DNA of 39,988 nt from Lactiplantibacillus dongliensis (GTDB lineage Bacteria > Bacillota > Bacilli > Lactobacillales > Lactobacillaceae). Positions 32,627-39,394 of the stretch are shown in pieces (the stretch's first letter is position 1; every line of letters starts with the position of its first letter). The translations under genes and the position numbers were made by a program. The DNA lies in assembly GCF_005405105.1 (NCBI RefSeq), contig NZ_BJDK01000034.1, positions 1 to 39,988 on the forward strand. Direction: 5' to 3'. Under the pieces are notes generated by a model. It searched no databases. It was not told where the DNA came from and saw only the letters and a list, made by a program, of their open reading frames with translations.

Positions 32627-33423
32627 TAGCCAAACCAGTCCTCTCGTGTTTGTGGCGCAACATTAGTCGGGCGATCCCGCTCAGCCTGACCCATGAGCGT
32701 GTCATACTGCTTGCGTAACTTTCCTGCCGATAAAATGTTTGCTTGCCAGAATGAATTATCCTGTGACCAATCTACTAGCCAATCTAATTTTTCATAATCA
32801 CGATGATCACGTTCGTGTGCCAATCGAATATCATTAGCCCATTTTTGTAAGTTTGGGTCTTTGAAGTCAGGTTGCCGTTGCTTAATTCTGGTCAACAAAT
32901 GACTAGCAATTTTGTATGGCTGAGAAGACGGGTCATAATTCGGTTTTGTCGAATGGTGACTATCTTTATTATCCTTACCTAACCTAACCTCTACTAACCT
33001 ATCCTTACCTAACCTATGCGGTCCATTGCCCGTCCATTGGTTGTCCATTGGACGTCCAGTAGTCTTACCCGTGTCAGCACGTGGTTTTGGTTCAGTTAAT
33101 TCTATGTTTGGCAAGACTTCTAATAGCAAGTCCTTATATATCGAATCCACTTTTCTATCCGCTCTAATTCGATTATTTTCGTTCCAATCCGTGATATAGG
33201 CAACTAAGTCATCGTTTAAAACATTTACAAAATTCTTAGCTACTAGTATTCGCAAATCGTCCTCAACTGCACCAGTTTGCCGCATAACCGAGAACGCTTC
33301 TACAACACCATCATCATCCGCATGCAACCCCAAATGGAAATAGAGCGCCTGACTGCTCAACGGCATCTTTAAAAGTTTAGCGCTATCAGTTATACGGTTA
33401 CTAAACATTCTTCTCTGTGCCAT
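32626..33423 (-). CDS. Phage replication initiator (DnaD-like replisome organiser)
   Basis: The 265-residue protein begins MAQRRMFSNRITDSAKLLKM with a winged-helix type N-terminal domain (LSSQALYFHLGLHADDDGVVEAFSVMRQTG), common to lactobacillus phage initiators. A hydrophilic linker (about 115-165) is encoded by DNA full of direct repeats and so probably holds the origin. The C-terminal domain (WANDIRLAHERDHRDYEKLDWLVDWSQDNSFWQANILSAGKLRKQYDTL) is of the DnaD/DnaB-like type that recruits helicase loaders. AGGGAGG before the ATG. Position next to the loader supports the role. Confidence 0.8.
   Translation of the reverse strand: MAQRRMFSNRITDSAKLLKMPLSSQALYFHLGLHADDDGVVEAFSVMRQTGAVEDDLRILVAKNFVNVLNDDLVAYITDWNENNRIRADRKVDSIYKDLLLEVLPNIELTEPKPRADTGKTTGRPMDNQWTGNGPHRLGKDRLVEVRLGKDNKDSHHSTKPNYDPSSQPYKIASHLLTRIKQRQPDFKDPNLQKWANDIRLAHERDHRDYEKLDWLVDWSQDNSFWQANILSAGKLRKQYDTLMGQAERDRPTNVAPQTREDWFG
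32970..33061. repeat. Iterons inside the initiator gene, probable replication origin
   Basis: TATCCTTACCTAACCT occurs at 32970-32985 and again at 33000-33015, with extra TAACCT copies between (32985-32990, 32995-33000). Next, GTCCATTG starts at 33021, 33032 and 33043, with a degenerate copy (GTCCAGTA) at 33054: a strict 11-bp period. Initiator-bound iterons inside the initiator gene are known in lactococcal and lactobacillus phages. Confidence 0.7.
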
Positions 33424-33472
33424 CTCTTAATCCTCCCTTATTTACTAGTAGGCATTCCACCTACCCGGTGTA

Positions 33473-34165
33473 TTAGTCACTGCTGTATTTACCTTTCAAG
33501 CCAATTCGTTTTAACGTTTCTTTATCTAGTTTTATCCCCTCTACTGGGACGTGGTATTTTGCACTAAATGCCACGGATCCAATTTGCTCAATCTCGCTGT
33601 GATGGACTCGACACAATGCCATAACGTGCCGTTTGGTGTGGTCAACGTGTGTTCTGTTCAAGCCGGCTCCGATAACGTCTACATGATGGATATCAGCACG
33701 ATTACCACAGATCATGCAAACTCGATGGCGGCAACATTGAAACAGATAATACTCCTGCTCACGTGGTAATAGTTTATAGCCTTCCTTGAACGGCACGTGC
33801 CACTCAAACATGAATTCGATAACTAGGTCGAGTAACTGGTTAGCATCGCTCACAGACGATTCTGTGGTGTCTGACAGGCTAATCTGCTTGCCAAACGTGT
33901 ATGACTCATACTGCAAATAAAACAAGTTTTTCAAGAAGTCTGTCGGCATGCCTGACCACGTATAGATGTCACTAAGTAACGCGAAGAACAAGCGTCGTTG
34001 TTGTGGCCTAGCTTTACGTGTGTCAGCTATTTCACCATCAACGTAGAACAAGTCTCGTGAACCACTAACTGTTTCGGCATGATCTAAATTAGGTTGCTCA
34101 TTCAGTTCCACCAACAAGTAGTGTTTGCCCTGTCGTTCAAAATATTTAGCCCGTGAGCGTTGCAC
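33473..34165 (-). CDS. Putative HNHc nuclease (HNHc_6 type)
   Basis: The 230-residue protein has a beta-rich N-terminus (VQRSRAKYFERQGKHYLLVELNE), a central helical region (QQRRLFFALLSDIYTWSGMPTDFLKNLFYLQYESYT) and a C-terminal zinc/HNH-like motif: HRVCMICGNRADIHHVDVIGAG, then KRHVMALCRVHHSEIEQIG. Such nucleases accompany SSB and ERF/RecT in Firmicutes phages and may process recombination intermediates. GTG at 34165 lies eight bases after GAGGAG. It ends 49 bp before the initiator gene. Confidence 0.82.
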   Translation of the reverse strand: MQRSRAKYFERQGKHYLLVELNEQPNLDHAETVSGSRDLFYVDGEIADTRKARPQQRRLFFALLSDIYTWSGMPTDFLKNLFYLQYESYTFGKQISLSDTTESSVSDANQLLDLVIEFMFEWHVPFKEGYKLLPREQEYYLFQCCRHRVCMICGNRADIHHVDVIGAGLNRTHVDHTKRHVMALCRVHHSEIEQIGSVAFSAKYHVPVEGIKLDKETLKRIGLKGKYSSD

Positions 34166-34170
34166 ATAGA

Positions 34171-34737
34171 TCACTCCTCACGCTGTACAATAATCTTGTA
34201 TTCACCAAAATTTGTAATGCCACGGTTCACTAGGCCCGAAATAAATCCATGATTCATACCCAGAAAATTGCTTGCTTCTGCCATGCTAATAAACGAATGC
34301 TGAATGTTATCGTATGAGCCAACCAAAACAACCCGTTTACTGCTCTTGTTGAGCCCAGTCTTAAATGCATGTTTTTGGTTCTCTTTATACGTACACCATT
34401 CCAAATTTTTCGGTGCGTTGTTTAACGGATTCCCATCAATGTGATTGATGCATGGTTTGTTTTCAGGATTTGGAATAAAAGCCGACGCAACTAATCTTGA
34501 AACCAACTTAGTTTTATGGGAACCGTTTTTCCAAAGGTCTACTCTCAAATCACTATGCTTGCTTCGAACCCTTTTTTCACGTTTGGGCATTATCTGTCGT
34601 CGTTTCCAAATACGTTTTTGAATCTGCCCATTTTTCATTTTTCTTGTGGTTCGTTTACCCTCAACACTCCAAATTGTTCCATGATCACTGGCTTCATATA
34701 TACCTTCGTACCGTGGAATTTTTTTATAAACTGTCAT
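34171..34737 (-). CDS. HNH homing endonuclease with NUMOD4 domain
   Basis: The 188-residue protein starts with a NUMOD4 motif (YKKIPRYEGIYEASDHGTIWSVEGKRT), then HNH_3 (SRLVASAFIPNPENKPCINHIDGNPLNNAPKNLEWCTYKENQKHAF), and ends in a NUMOD1-like DNA-binding element (HSFISMAEASNFLGMNHGFISGLVN). This is a free-standing mobile gene of phages, spreading by cutting DNA in uninfected alleles. It is inserted between ssb and the HNHc_6 gene. ATG with TTGGAG upstream; no intron is visible. Confidence 0.9.
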   Translation of the reverse strand: MTVYKKIPRYEGIYEASDHGTIWSVEGKRTTRKMKNGQIQKRIWKRRQIMPKREKRVRSKHSDLRVDLWKNGSHKTKLVSRLVASAFIPNPENKPCINHIDGNPLNNAPKNLEWCTYKENQKHAFKTGLNKSSKRVVLVGSYDNIQHSFISMAEASNFLGMNHGFISGLVNRGITNFGEYKIIVQREE

Positions 34738-34752
34738 TAATCACAACTCCAA

Positions 34753-35214
34753 CTAGAATGGTAAATCGTCTGAACTAATATCAATCTGGCCACCATTATT
34801 TCCATACTGGTTTTGATTGTTATCATATTTTCTATTATCGCTATTGTTTGAGCTGCGACCATTACTATTAGCACTTTGATGATGTTCAGATTCAGCACGT
34901 GATTCAAGCAATGAGAAGTTATCAACGACTACTTCAGTAACATAAACACGAGTTCCCTGCTGATTTTCATAGTTTCTCGTTTGAATGTGACCATCAATTC
35001 CAATAAGTGATCCTTTATGTGTGAAATTAGTTAAATTTTCAGCAGCCTTCCGCCAGATGACACAGCTAATAAAATCAGCTTCACGTTCTCCATTTTGATT
35101 TGTAAATTGGCGATTTACAGCAATCGTGAACGTTGCAACCGCAGCACCGCCATTCGTATAACGTAATTCTGGGTCTCTTGTAAGCCTACCAACTAAAACG
35201 CTTCGATTAATCAT
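34753..35214 (-). CDS. ssb: Single-stranded DNA-binding protein
   Basis: The 153-residue protein has a full OB fold ([86 protein letters not shown]). A low-complexity Asn/Gln/Ser linker follows, then the acidic tip DISSDDLPF that binds host repair and replication proteins. It overlaps the ERF gene by ATGA-type coupling. Confidence 0.95.
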   Translation of the reverse strand: MINRSVLVGRLTRDPELRYTNGGAAVATFTIAVNRQFTNQNGEREADFISCVIWRKAAENLTNFTHKGSLIGIDGHIQTRNYENQQGTRVYVTEVVVDNFSLLESRAESEHHQSANSNGRSSNNSDNRKYDNNQNQYGNNGGQIDISSDDLPF

Positions 35215-35837
35215 GCCTTGTCACCCACCTTGCCCGTTAATTTTTCAAGTTGTTCTGTGATTAGCTTAATCAATGAATTTGCCATGTCATGACGCAATGC
35301 ACCAATTGTTGTTAACCCCAGATATCCCTTCTGAACATCCTTTGCTGGTTTACCAGTAGTTTTAGCCATTTCGTTAAACAGATTAGTTAACAATTTTTGC
35401 TGATCATGACTGACCTGTTCGAACTGCGGTGCACCTTCATTTGCTGACTGACCATCATCATCGGTTTCAGAGTTAACGCCAAACGTTGTACTCAATGAAT
35501 ATCGACGCGCATAGGTCATAGCGCTGCCGACATCTTGCGCTTTGCCACTTGTTTTTATTTCAGTCCATGATGATTCAAATCGATAACCGTCTTTGTGAAA
35601 GACAATTGTTCTAACCGATACAATACCAGCATTTGTCTTAGTATCTTGAAGCCAAGCCAATCCTGTTTCTTTGATTCCTTCGTTGATAGCTTTAATCAAA
35701 TCTTTTAACATAACATAATCATATTTTGTGCTTTTATAACTAACATGTCCGTTTTCTTTTGGTGCAACAACTTGCTGTTGGAATAATGCTAATGCACTAG
35801 CAAATGCTCCCACAGCCTTAGCTTCTTCAATACTCAT
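35211..35837 (-). CDS. erf: ERF-family single-strand annealing recombinase
   Basis: The 208-residue protein promotes annealing of complementary single strands during phage recombination. ERF hallmarks are visible: [54 protein letters not shown], then [21 protein letters not shown]. The C-terminal third is a helical tail. It stands between DUF1351 and ssb, the usual ERF cassette. Confidence 0.93.
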   Translation of the reverse strand: MSIEEAKAVGAFASALALFQQQVVAPKENGHVSYKSTKYDYVMLKDLIKAINEGIKETGLAWLQDTKTNAGIVSVRTIVFHKDGYRFESSWTEIKTSGKAQDVGSAMTYARRYSLSTTFGVNSETDDDGQSANEGAPQFEQVSHDQQKLLTNLFNEMAKTTGKPAKDVQKGYLGLTTIGALRHDMANSLIKLITEQLEKLTGKVGDKA

Positions 35838-36697
35838 TAGTTCACCGCCTCAAATTTAATACCATTCTTTTTCATATATGAAGATAGCCCCCACATCTGG
35901 TCTTTAGTGGCTGTAATTTTCAAAGTTCGAGTAAGGGACACTACTTCGCCGGTGTCTGTATCGACAATTTTACCGGTACTCGTTTCTTGCTGATGCTCTG
36001 CAGCCACTTGCTGTTTAAGCTCTCGCTGACGTTCACGTTCTTTGGCTGATTCGACTTGCCGGTCAATTGCCTGCAACAAGTACTGGACGTCCTGTCCTTG
36101 CTTCAACTGGTCAATCCATGGGATGGGATCAACGTCGACTGCTTGAGCATACTTGGTAATCATCGTTGTGGCAGTAGCCAACTTATCCTTGGCTTGCTTT
36201 ACCACCGTCATCGACGATGCAACTTCTTGAGTGATTTGTTTGTTGCTGATGCTCTTATTCAGCCAACGAGGATCGAATTCAATTTCATCCACCCCAACGT
36301 CGTAATTGGGTGCCATTTCAGCAATCAAGTCCATCACGTCAGCTTTGCGTTGTTCACGGCGTTTAACCTCCAGCTCACCAAGCCCTTCATCAATCGGATC
36401 AATGATCATGTCGATGCTGGCTTCAAGCTTTTTTACCTCGGTTTCAAACTCACGTAATGGTTGATTATAATTTCGCTTGATTTCTTTGCGCCGATCATCA
36501 AGCGCCTTTTTGAGCTTGTTCAATTTGGCCCGCACTTGCTTGCTGTCAGTTACGTTATCTTCGGTAATTACTAAATTTGAGTAACGCGATACATATTGCG
36601 CAATGGACGCCTGCAATCCTTCCAAATTGTTAATTTTAATTGGTACCGGTTGATAGTCCACCGTGTAGTCTGGCAGATTAATTACTTCATTCGCCAT
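35837..36697 (-). CDS. DUF1351 protein of the recombination cassette
   Basis: The 286-residue protein (VDYQPVPIKINNLEGLQASIAQYVSRYSNLVI...LKKALDDRRKEIKRNYNQPLREFE) matches DUF1351. A long helical region (about 60-245) with coiled-coil heptads is followed by a short C-terminal domain (LTRTLKITATKDQMWGLSSYMKKNGIKFE). It is placed before ERF and SSB in Lactobacillus and Listeria phages; an accessory role in recombination is assumed but not proved. Confidence 0.88.
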   Translation of the reverse strand: MANEVINLPDYTVDYQPVPIKINNLEGLQASIAQYVSRYSNLVITEDNVTDSKQVRAKLNKLKKALDDRRKEIKRNYNQPLREFETEVKKLEASIDMIIDPIDEGLGELEVKRREQRKADVMDLIAEMAPNYDVGVDEIEFDPRWLNKSISNKQITQEVASSMTVVKQAKDKLATATTMITKYAQAVDVDPIPWIDQLKQGQDVQYLLQAIDRQVESAKERERQRELKQQVAAEHQQETSTGKIVDTDTGEVVSLTRTLKITATKDQMWGLSSYMKKNGIKFEAVN

Positions 36698-36843
36698 TAT
36701 TCAAGCCCCCGTAATTCGTTCAATTCTGTTTCACTCTTATCCAACATCTTGTACAACTTGGCCAGCGATTCACCATCACTGATCCAAACACTGTTGATAA
36801 CATGCTTTATAAACTTGATGTGATTGTTCACGATTTCTTCCAT
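36697..36843 (-). CDS. Small hypothetical early protein (48 residues)
   Basis: MEEIVNNHIKFIKHVINSVW begins a helical acidic protein that ends LYKMLDKSETELNELRGLE. The stop overlaps the DUF1351 start (TAATG), so the two are coupled. The upstream site is weak (GGTAG). No family recognised. Confidence 0.55.
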   Translation of the reverse strand: MEEIVNNHIKFIKHVINSVWISDGESLAKLYKMLDKSETELNELRGLE

Positions 36844-36845
36844 AG

Positions 36846-37010
36846 CTACCGTCCTCGCTTTCTTAGCACTTGCAAACGAGACTGCTTTGGAATAGAGTAG
36901 ATGTTGTTTATAATTGTCTCTTCCATTAGTCCATCGTTAGCCGCTACTAGCGATGGCTTTTTTTGCACTCGTTTCCAGTTGTTAACTGATAAAACTGATG
37001 CTTTTGGCAT
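36846..37010 (-). CDS. Small basic early protein (54 residues)
   Basis: MPKASVLSVNNWKRVQKKPS is followed by LVAANDGLMEETIINNIYSI and a very basic end (PKQSRLQVLRKRGR). ATG at 37010 has AGGAGG seven bases upstream; an earlier ATG at 37016 sits too close. Charge suggests nucleic-acid contact. Family not recognised. Confidence 0.55.
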   Translation of the reverse strand: MPKASVLSVNNWKRVQKKPSLVAANDGLMEETIINNIYSIPKQSRLQVLRKRGR

Positions 37011-37021
37011 GATCATTCCTC

Positions 37022-37222
37022 CTACTTGAGCACTTGAATACCATTGGTAATAATCTCGAATTGTTGTCCATTTTGTTCAATTACAGCTACATCTTTTTGA
37101 GTGCGCAATGTGAACGGAATTTTTTTAATATCCACTACTTTGCCAACGCCGGCTTCTCGTATTAATTGGCCGCAACTATACTCAGCCTTGAAACTCACCC
37201 GATCGCCTACATGAACTTTCAT
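37022..37222 (-). CDS. Small hypothetical early protein (66 residues)
   Basis: MKVHVGDRVSFKAEYSCGQL begins a small beta-rich protein with an SH3-like or KOW-like pattern (VGKVVDIKKIP, VAVIEQNGQQFEI). ATG at 37222 has GGAGG seven bases upstream; longer starts lack a site. Unknown function. Confidence 0.6.
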   Translation of the reverse strand: MKVHVGDRVSFKAEYSCGQLIREAGVGKVVDIKKIPFTLRTQKDVAVIEQNGQQFEIITNGIQVLK

Positions 37223-37224
37223 GA

Positions 37225-37479
37225 TCATTCCTCCATTTCTAATGCTTCTTGCCAATCAATGACATATCCGCCACCAGGACACTTGCTAACTGAAATATCT
37301 TCTTCTGATAGTGTGTTGATAACGCCAACACTAATTCCAGACTTGTTCCAGATGATTGAGTGATGGCCTGACAAACTAGCAACATTCATTTCACTTAGTA
37401 AATCATTTGCTTGTGCCTTGTCAGAATTGGCAACTAATTTATTGCCAAGCCCAACAAATGCATCTGTGTCTCTTACCAT
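37225..37479 (-). CDS. Hypothetical early protein (84 residues)
   Basis: The protein (MVRDTDAFVGLGNKLVANSD...MNVASLSGHHSIIWNKSGIS...CPGGGYVIDWQEALEMEE) has no family I recognise. AAGGAGG precedes the ATG and the gene is followed after 2 bp by the next one in the early operon. Confidence 0.6.
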   Translation of the reverse strand: MVRDTDAFVGLGNKLVANSDKAQANDLLSEMNVASLSGHHSIIWNKSGISVGVINTLSEEDISVSKCPGGGYVIDWQEALEMEE

Positions 37480-37512
37480 TACATTTCCTCCTTAAATTTC
37501 CCGTTAAATGGT

Positions 37513-37692
37513 TTAAAACGTTTTTGAATTTAGGTATTTTTCAAGTTCCTTACGTTCAATGCGTTTTAGTCTGCCAATGCTAGTTACCTTTAAACCGTCA
37601 TTAATCATCTTATAGACTGTATTTACACTACCAATGTGAAGCTCTTCCATCACTTGCTGATAAGTAAGCCATTGAATCTCCGTTTTACTCAT
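37513..37692 (-). CDS. Small helix-turn-helix protein, excisionase-like
   Basis: The 59-residue protein carries an HTH_17/MerR-like helix pair (WLTYQQVMEELHIGSVNTVY) and a wing (KMINDGLKVTSIGRLKRIER), ending in a basic helix. This is typical of phage excisionases and small regulators. ATG at 37692 has AGGAGG seven bases upstream. A role in excision or early regulation is likely; which one cannot be decided without the integrase region. Confidence 0.75.
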   Translation of the reverse strand: MSKTEIQWLTYQQVMEELHIGSVNTVYKMINDGLKVTSIGRLKRIERKELEKYLNSKTF

Positions 37693-37703
37693 ATCATTTC
37701 CTC

Positions 37704-37787
37704 CTAAATTCCAAACCAGTTTCTAATCTCACGACGCTTGTACCACACGGTTGTTAGCGCCCAAGTTAATACCGCTACTTCTACCAT
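37704..37787 (-). CDS. Micro-protein of 27 residues
   Basis: MVEVAVLTWALTTVWYKRRE plus IRNWFGI is a hydrophobic N-terminal segment with a basic, aromatic end, like a small membrane-anchored peptide. ATG at 37787 has GGGAGG at ideal distance. The 5' end overlaps the DUF771 stop and the 3' end carries the ribosome-binding site of the HTH gene. The site strength makes translation likely. Confidence 0.5.
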   Translation of the reverse strand: MVEVAVLTWALTTVWYKRREIRNWFGI

Positions 37788-38110
37788 GGCAATTCCTCCC
37801 AACGAGATTCCAAAAAGTCAGCCATCACGCTAGCCTTAAACTTCCAGGCGCTACCGCGTCCCTTGTGAATTATTTGACCTTGTTGCTCCATACGTCCAAT
37901 CTCACGACTGTACTTAGGATTTTCAAGTATGTTCTTTTTCAACCAATCAATTGACTTGTTACCGCACCAGATTCGTAAATCTGCCATAGTCCAAGTACGG
38001 CCATTCATAGTCTGATCCAGCAACTTGTTATACGTATCTTCATCAACTAATACATATTGATCCATATCTTTAACGTGCATCGGAACCGTTGCCACTTTTA
38101 ATGCTTGCAT
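37781..38110 (-). CDS. DUF771-family phage protein
   Basis: The 109-residue protein (YVLVDEDTYNKLLDQTMNGRTWTMADLRIWCGNKSIDWLKKNILENPKYSREIGRM...GSAWKFKASVMADFLESRWEELPW) fits DUF771. It contains a winged-helix-like part (about 40-100) that may bind DNA. AAGGAG precedes the ATG. Common in early operons of Firmicutes phages; function not established. Confidence 0.8.
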   Translation of the reverse strand: MQALKVATVPMHVKDMDQYVLVDEDTYNKLLDQTMNGRTWTMADLRIWCGNKSIDWLKKNILENPKYSREIGRMEQQGQIIHKGRGSAWKFKASVMADFLESRWEELPW

Positions 38111-38283
38111 AATAGAGTCTCCTTTCTAATTTAATATTGCTAGTCCTTCCATGCTGGCTTAGTTGTATACTTGGCTTATTCCAATTAATCGAGGTGATAA
38201 AATTGGAAATTAATGACTACAATCTTACGAATGATGCTAAGTTTCTAATTTGTTTCAAAAGTTAAGAATGCTATTCCTTTTGT
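38111..38283. other. Intergenic region holding a decayed plus-strand unit
   Basis: No minus-strand gene lies here. On the plus strand AGTTGTATA (38161-38169), GAGGTGATAAAA and TTG at 38203 copy the leader found at 38506-38540 before the plus-strand gene. The frame (MEINDYNLTNDAKFLICFKS) ends after 20 codons at 38265. A CAAAAG/CTTTTG hairpin follows at about 38256-38281, too weak to call a terminator. Confidence 0.5.
38203..38265 (+). pseudogene. Truncated 20-codon frame after a duplicated leader
   Basis: TTG at 38203 follows GAGGTGATAAAA at perfect distance. The frame gives MEINDYNLTNDAKFLICFKS and stops with TAA. It lies on the plus strand like the intact gene at 38548 and shares its leader. 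Probably the remnant of a second plus-strand cassette; a real short peptide is possible. Confidence 0.35.
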
Positions 38284-38487
38284 TTAACCAATTACAAACC
38301 AATCCTTAGCCGTCAAATCATCTAATCTTGGCTCCCAACGAATAAAAGCTTGCTGATAATTTGGCAGTACAATGATGCCAGCTGAAGTGTTTGTTGGAAT
38401 ATAAATACATGGTCTTGGCTCGTCCTTATGCCTTGCAATTCCACGTCCGCTTTTTTGTGCTTCTTTAATCGCTTTACCTATTTTCAT
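38284..38487 (-). CDS. Tad2-like (DUF2829) anti-Thoeris candidate
   Basis: The 67-residue protein follows the DUF2829/Tad2 pattern: MKIGKAIKEAQKSGRGIARH, a middle strand (CIYIPTNTSAGIIVLP) and the closing FIRWEPRLDDLTAKDWFVI, equivalent to the usual W-P-S-x-x-D-x-x-A-x-D-W ending. Tad2 proteins bind the signal molecule of the Thoeris defence and stop NADase activation. ATG at 38487 has GGAGGTG eight bases upstream. This member is short and divergent in its N-terminal half; binding residues cannot be confirmed by eye. Confidence 0.65.
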   Translation of the reverse strand: MKIGKAIKEAQKSGRGIARHKDEPRPCIYIPTNTSAGIIVLPNYQQAFIRWEPRLDDLTAKDWFVIG

Positions 38488-38516
38488 TCCGTTCACCTCC
38501 TTGCTAGTTGTATAAT
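38488..38516 (+). promoter_or_regulatory. Promoter of the plus-strand gene
   Basis: TATAAT at 38511-38516 is perfect; TCCGTT at 38488-38493 is a poor -35 at 17 bp. It lies 31 bp before the ATG and inside the leader of the minus-strand Tad2-like gene, whose ribosome-binding site it overlaps. So the two are divergent and could interfere. Confidence 0.55.
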
Positions 38517-38547
38517 TAAGCCATCTCAATAAAGTGAGGTGATAAAT

Positions 38548-38991
38548 ATGAATTTAAAGCAAGCCGCTATACTTGATTTTAGTTTCAATGAATTGCTCCA
38601 CGATCTTGATAGGGGCAAAGCTAAAAGATGTGTTTGGTCTTTCAACAATGAACTTTTCACGGCATCTTTTTATAAGAACAGTCCATTCAAAGATGGCAAA
38701 AAGCTGTTTTCCTATAACGAAGCTTTTTCGAAACGTTTTCCCAGAAAGGATTCATTTACTGACCCAAGAATTTTTTGGCTTAACAATTTGCCGCTATTCA
38801 TAAATGATCTTAAAAACTTTATTCTTTCCGACCAGGTTGATGAAGACGATCTAGTTGAAAATTTTGTTTTGACAAACGTTTCCTTTTTCAAAAAAGATTT
38901 AGGCAATTTCAGTTTTTATCTTTTTCCAGAAGACGCTCAAATTGAAATAGTTTCAGCTATTTCAGTCGAAACTTTGGATCAAAATGTTTGA
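38548..38991 (+). CDS. Plus-strand accessory (moron-type) protein of unknown function
   Basis: The 147-residue protein (MNLKQAAILDFSFNELLHDL...VWSFNNELFTASFYKNSPFK...FSKRFPRKDSFTDPRIFWLNNLPLFINDL) is rich in Phe, Asp and Lys, soluble and acidic at its C-terminus. No signal or membrane segment and no family I know. ATG at 38548 follows GAGGTGATAAAT. It is the only sizeable phage gene on the plus strand, has a TATAAT box before it and a terminator after it, and its last 35 bases overlap the end of the convergent minus-strand gene. This cassette layout is that of genes expressed in the lysogen, such as immunity or defence factors; the function itself is unknown. Confidence 0.75.
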   Translation: MNLKQAAILDFSFNELLHDLDRGKAKRCVWSFNNELFTASFYKNSPFKDGKKLFSYNEAFSKRFPRKDSFTDPRIFWLNNLPLFINDLKNFILSDQVDEDDLVENFVLTNVSFFKKDLGNFSFYLFPEDAQIEIVSAISVETLDQNV

Positions 38992-39160
38992 TATGTTCCA
39001 ATACATTTTGAAGTTCAGCACTAAGTTGCTGAGCTTTTTTTATTGCATTTTTCAGATCTTCACCATTTTCTAACACTAATGTGATTCCAGGTTCTTCTTG
39101 GTCTGCTGAGAAAGCTTTGTCATACTTTCTAACGCCCAACATTTTTTCTTCATCTTTCAT
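38957..39160 (-). CDS. Small hypothetical early protein (67 residues)
   Basis: MKDEEKMLGVRKYDKAFSAD is followed by a short strand (GITLVLENGEDL) and a helix (AIKKAQQLSAELQNVLEHIKHF) that could pair as a coiled coil. AGGAGG precedes the ATG. Its C-terminal part is antisense to the plus-strand gene and contains that gene's terminator. Unknown function. Confidence 0.6.
   Translation of the reverse strand: MKDEEKMLGVRKYDKAFSADQEEPGITLVLENGEDLKNAIKKAQQLSAELQNVLEHIKHFDPKFRLK
39014..39041 (+). terminator. Terminator of the plus-strand gene
   Basis: TCAGCA (39015-39020) and TGCTGA (39027-39032) form a 6-bp stem with a 6-base loop, then GC and seven T. It starts 23 bp after the plus-strand stop and is embedded in the coding region of the convergent gene. 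Confidence 0.7.
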
Positions 39161-39172
39161 GTTCCAATCCTC

Positions 39173-39382
39173 CTATGCTGGCTGTTCATTTAAGTAAAGG
39201 TCGCTCATACCAAGCATGTCCGCTGCTTGTGCTAAAGCGTCATAGTTCGTCGCTTGAACTTCACTAACTGTGCTTGGCTCCCACTTACCACCGTTAACCC
39301 GAGATTTAAGGTTAGGGTTCAATGTCGTATCGTTATACTCAAGCAAGAATTTCAGTGTTTCACGTACATTTTCAAATTCCAT
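39173..39382 (-). CDS. Small hypothetical early protein (69 residues)
   Basis: MEFENVRETLKFLLEYNDTT is a helical start, followed by LNPNLKSRVNGGKWEPSTVSE and ATNYDALAQAADMLGMSDLY. AGGAGG lies before the ATG. Family unknown. It stands between the antirepressor fragment and the next early gene in the same direction. Confidence 0.6.
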   Translation of the reverse strand: MEFENVRETLKFLLEYNDTTLNPNLKSRVNGGKWEPSTVSEVQATNYDALAQAADMLGMSDLYLNEQPA

Positions 39383-39394
39383 TGTTTTTTCCTC

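Noticed and set aside
36056-36457. 133-codon plus-strand frame antisense to DUF1351
   Set aside because: No ribosome site or domain, contained wholly in a conserved gene.
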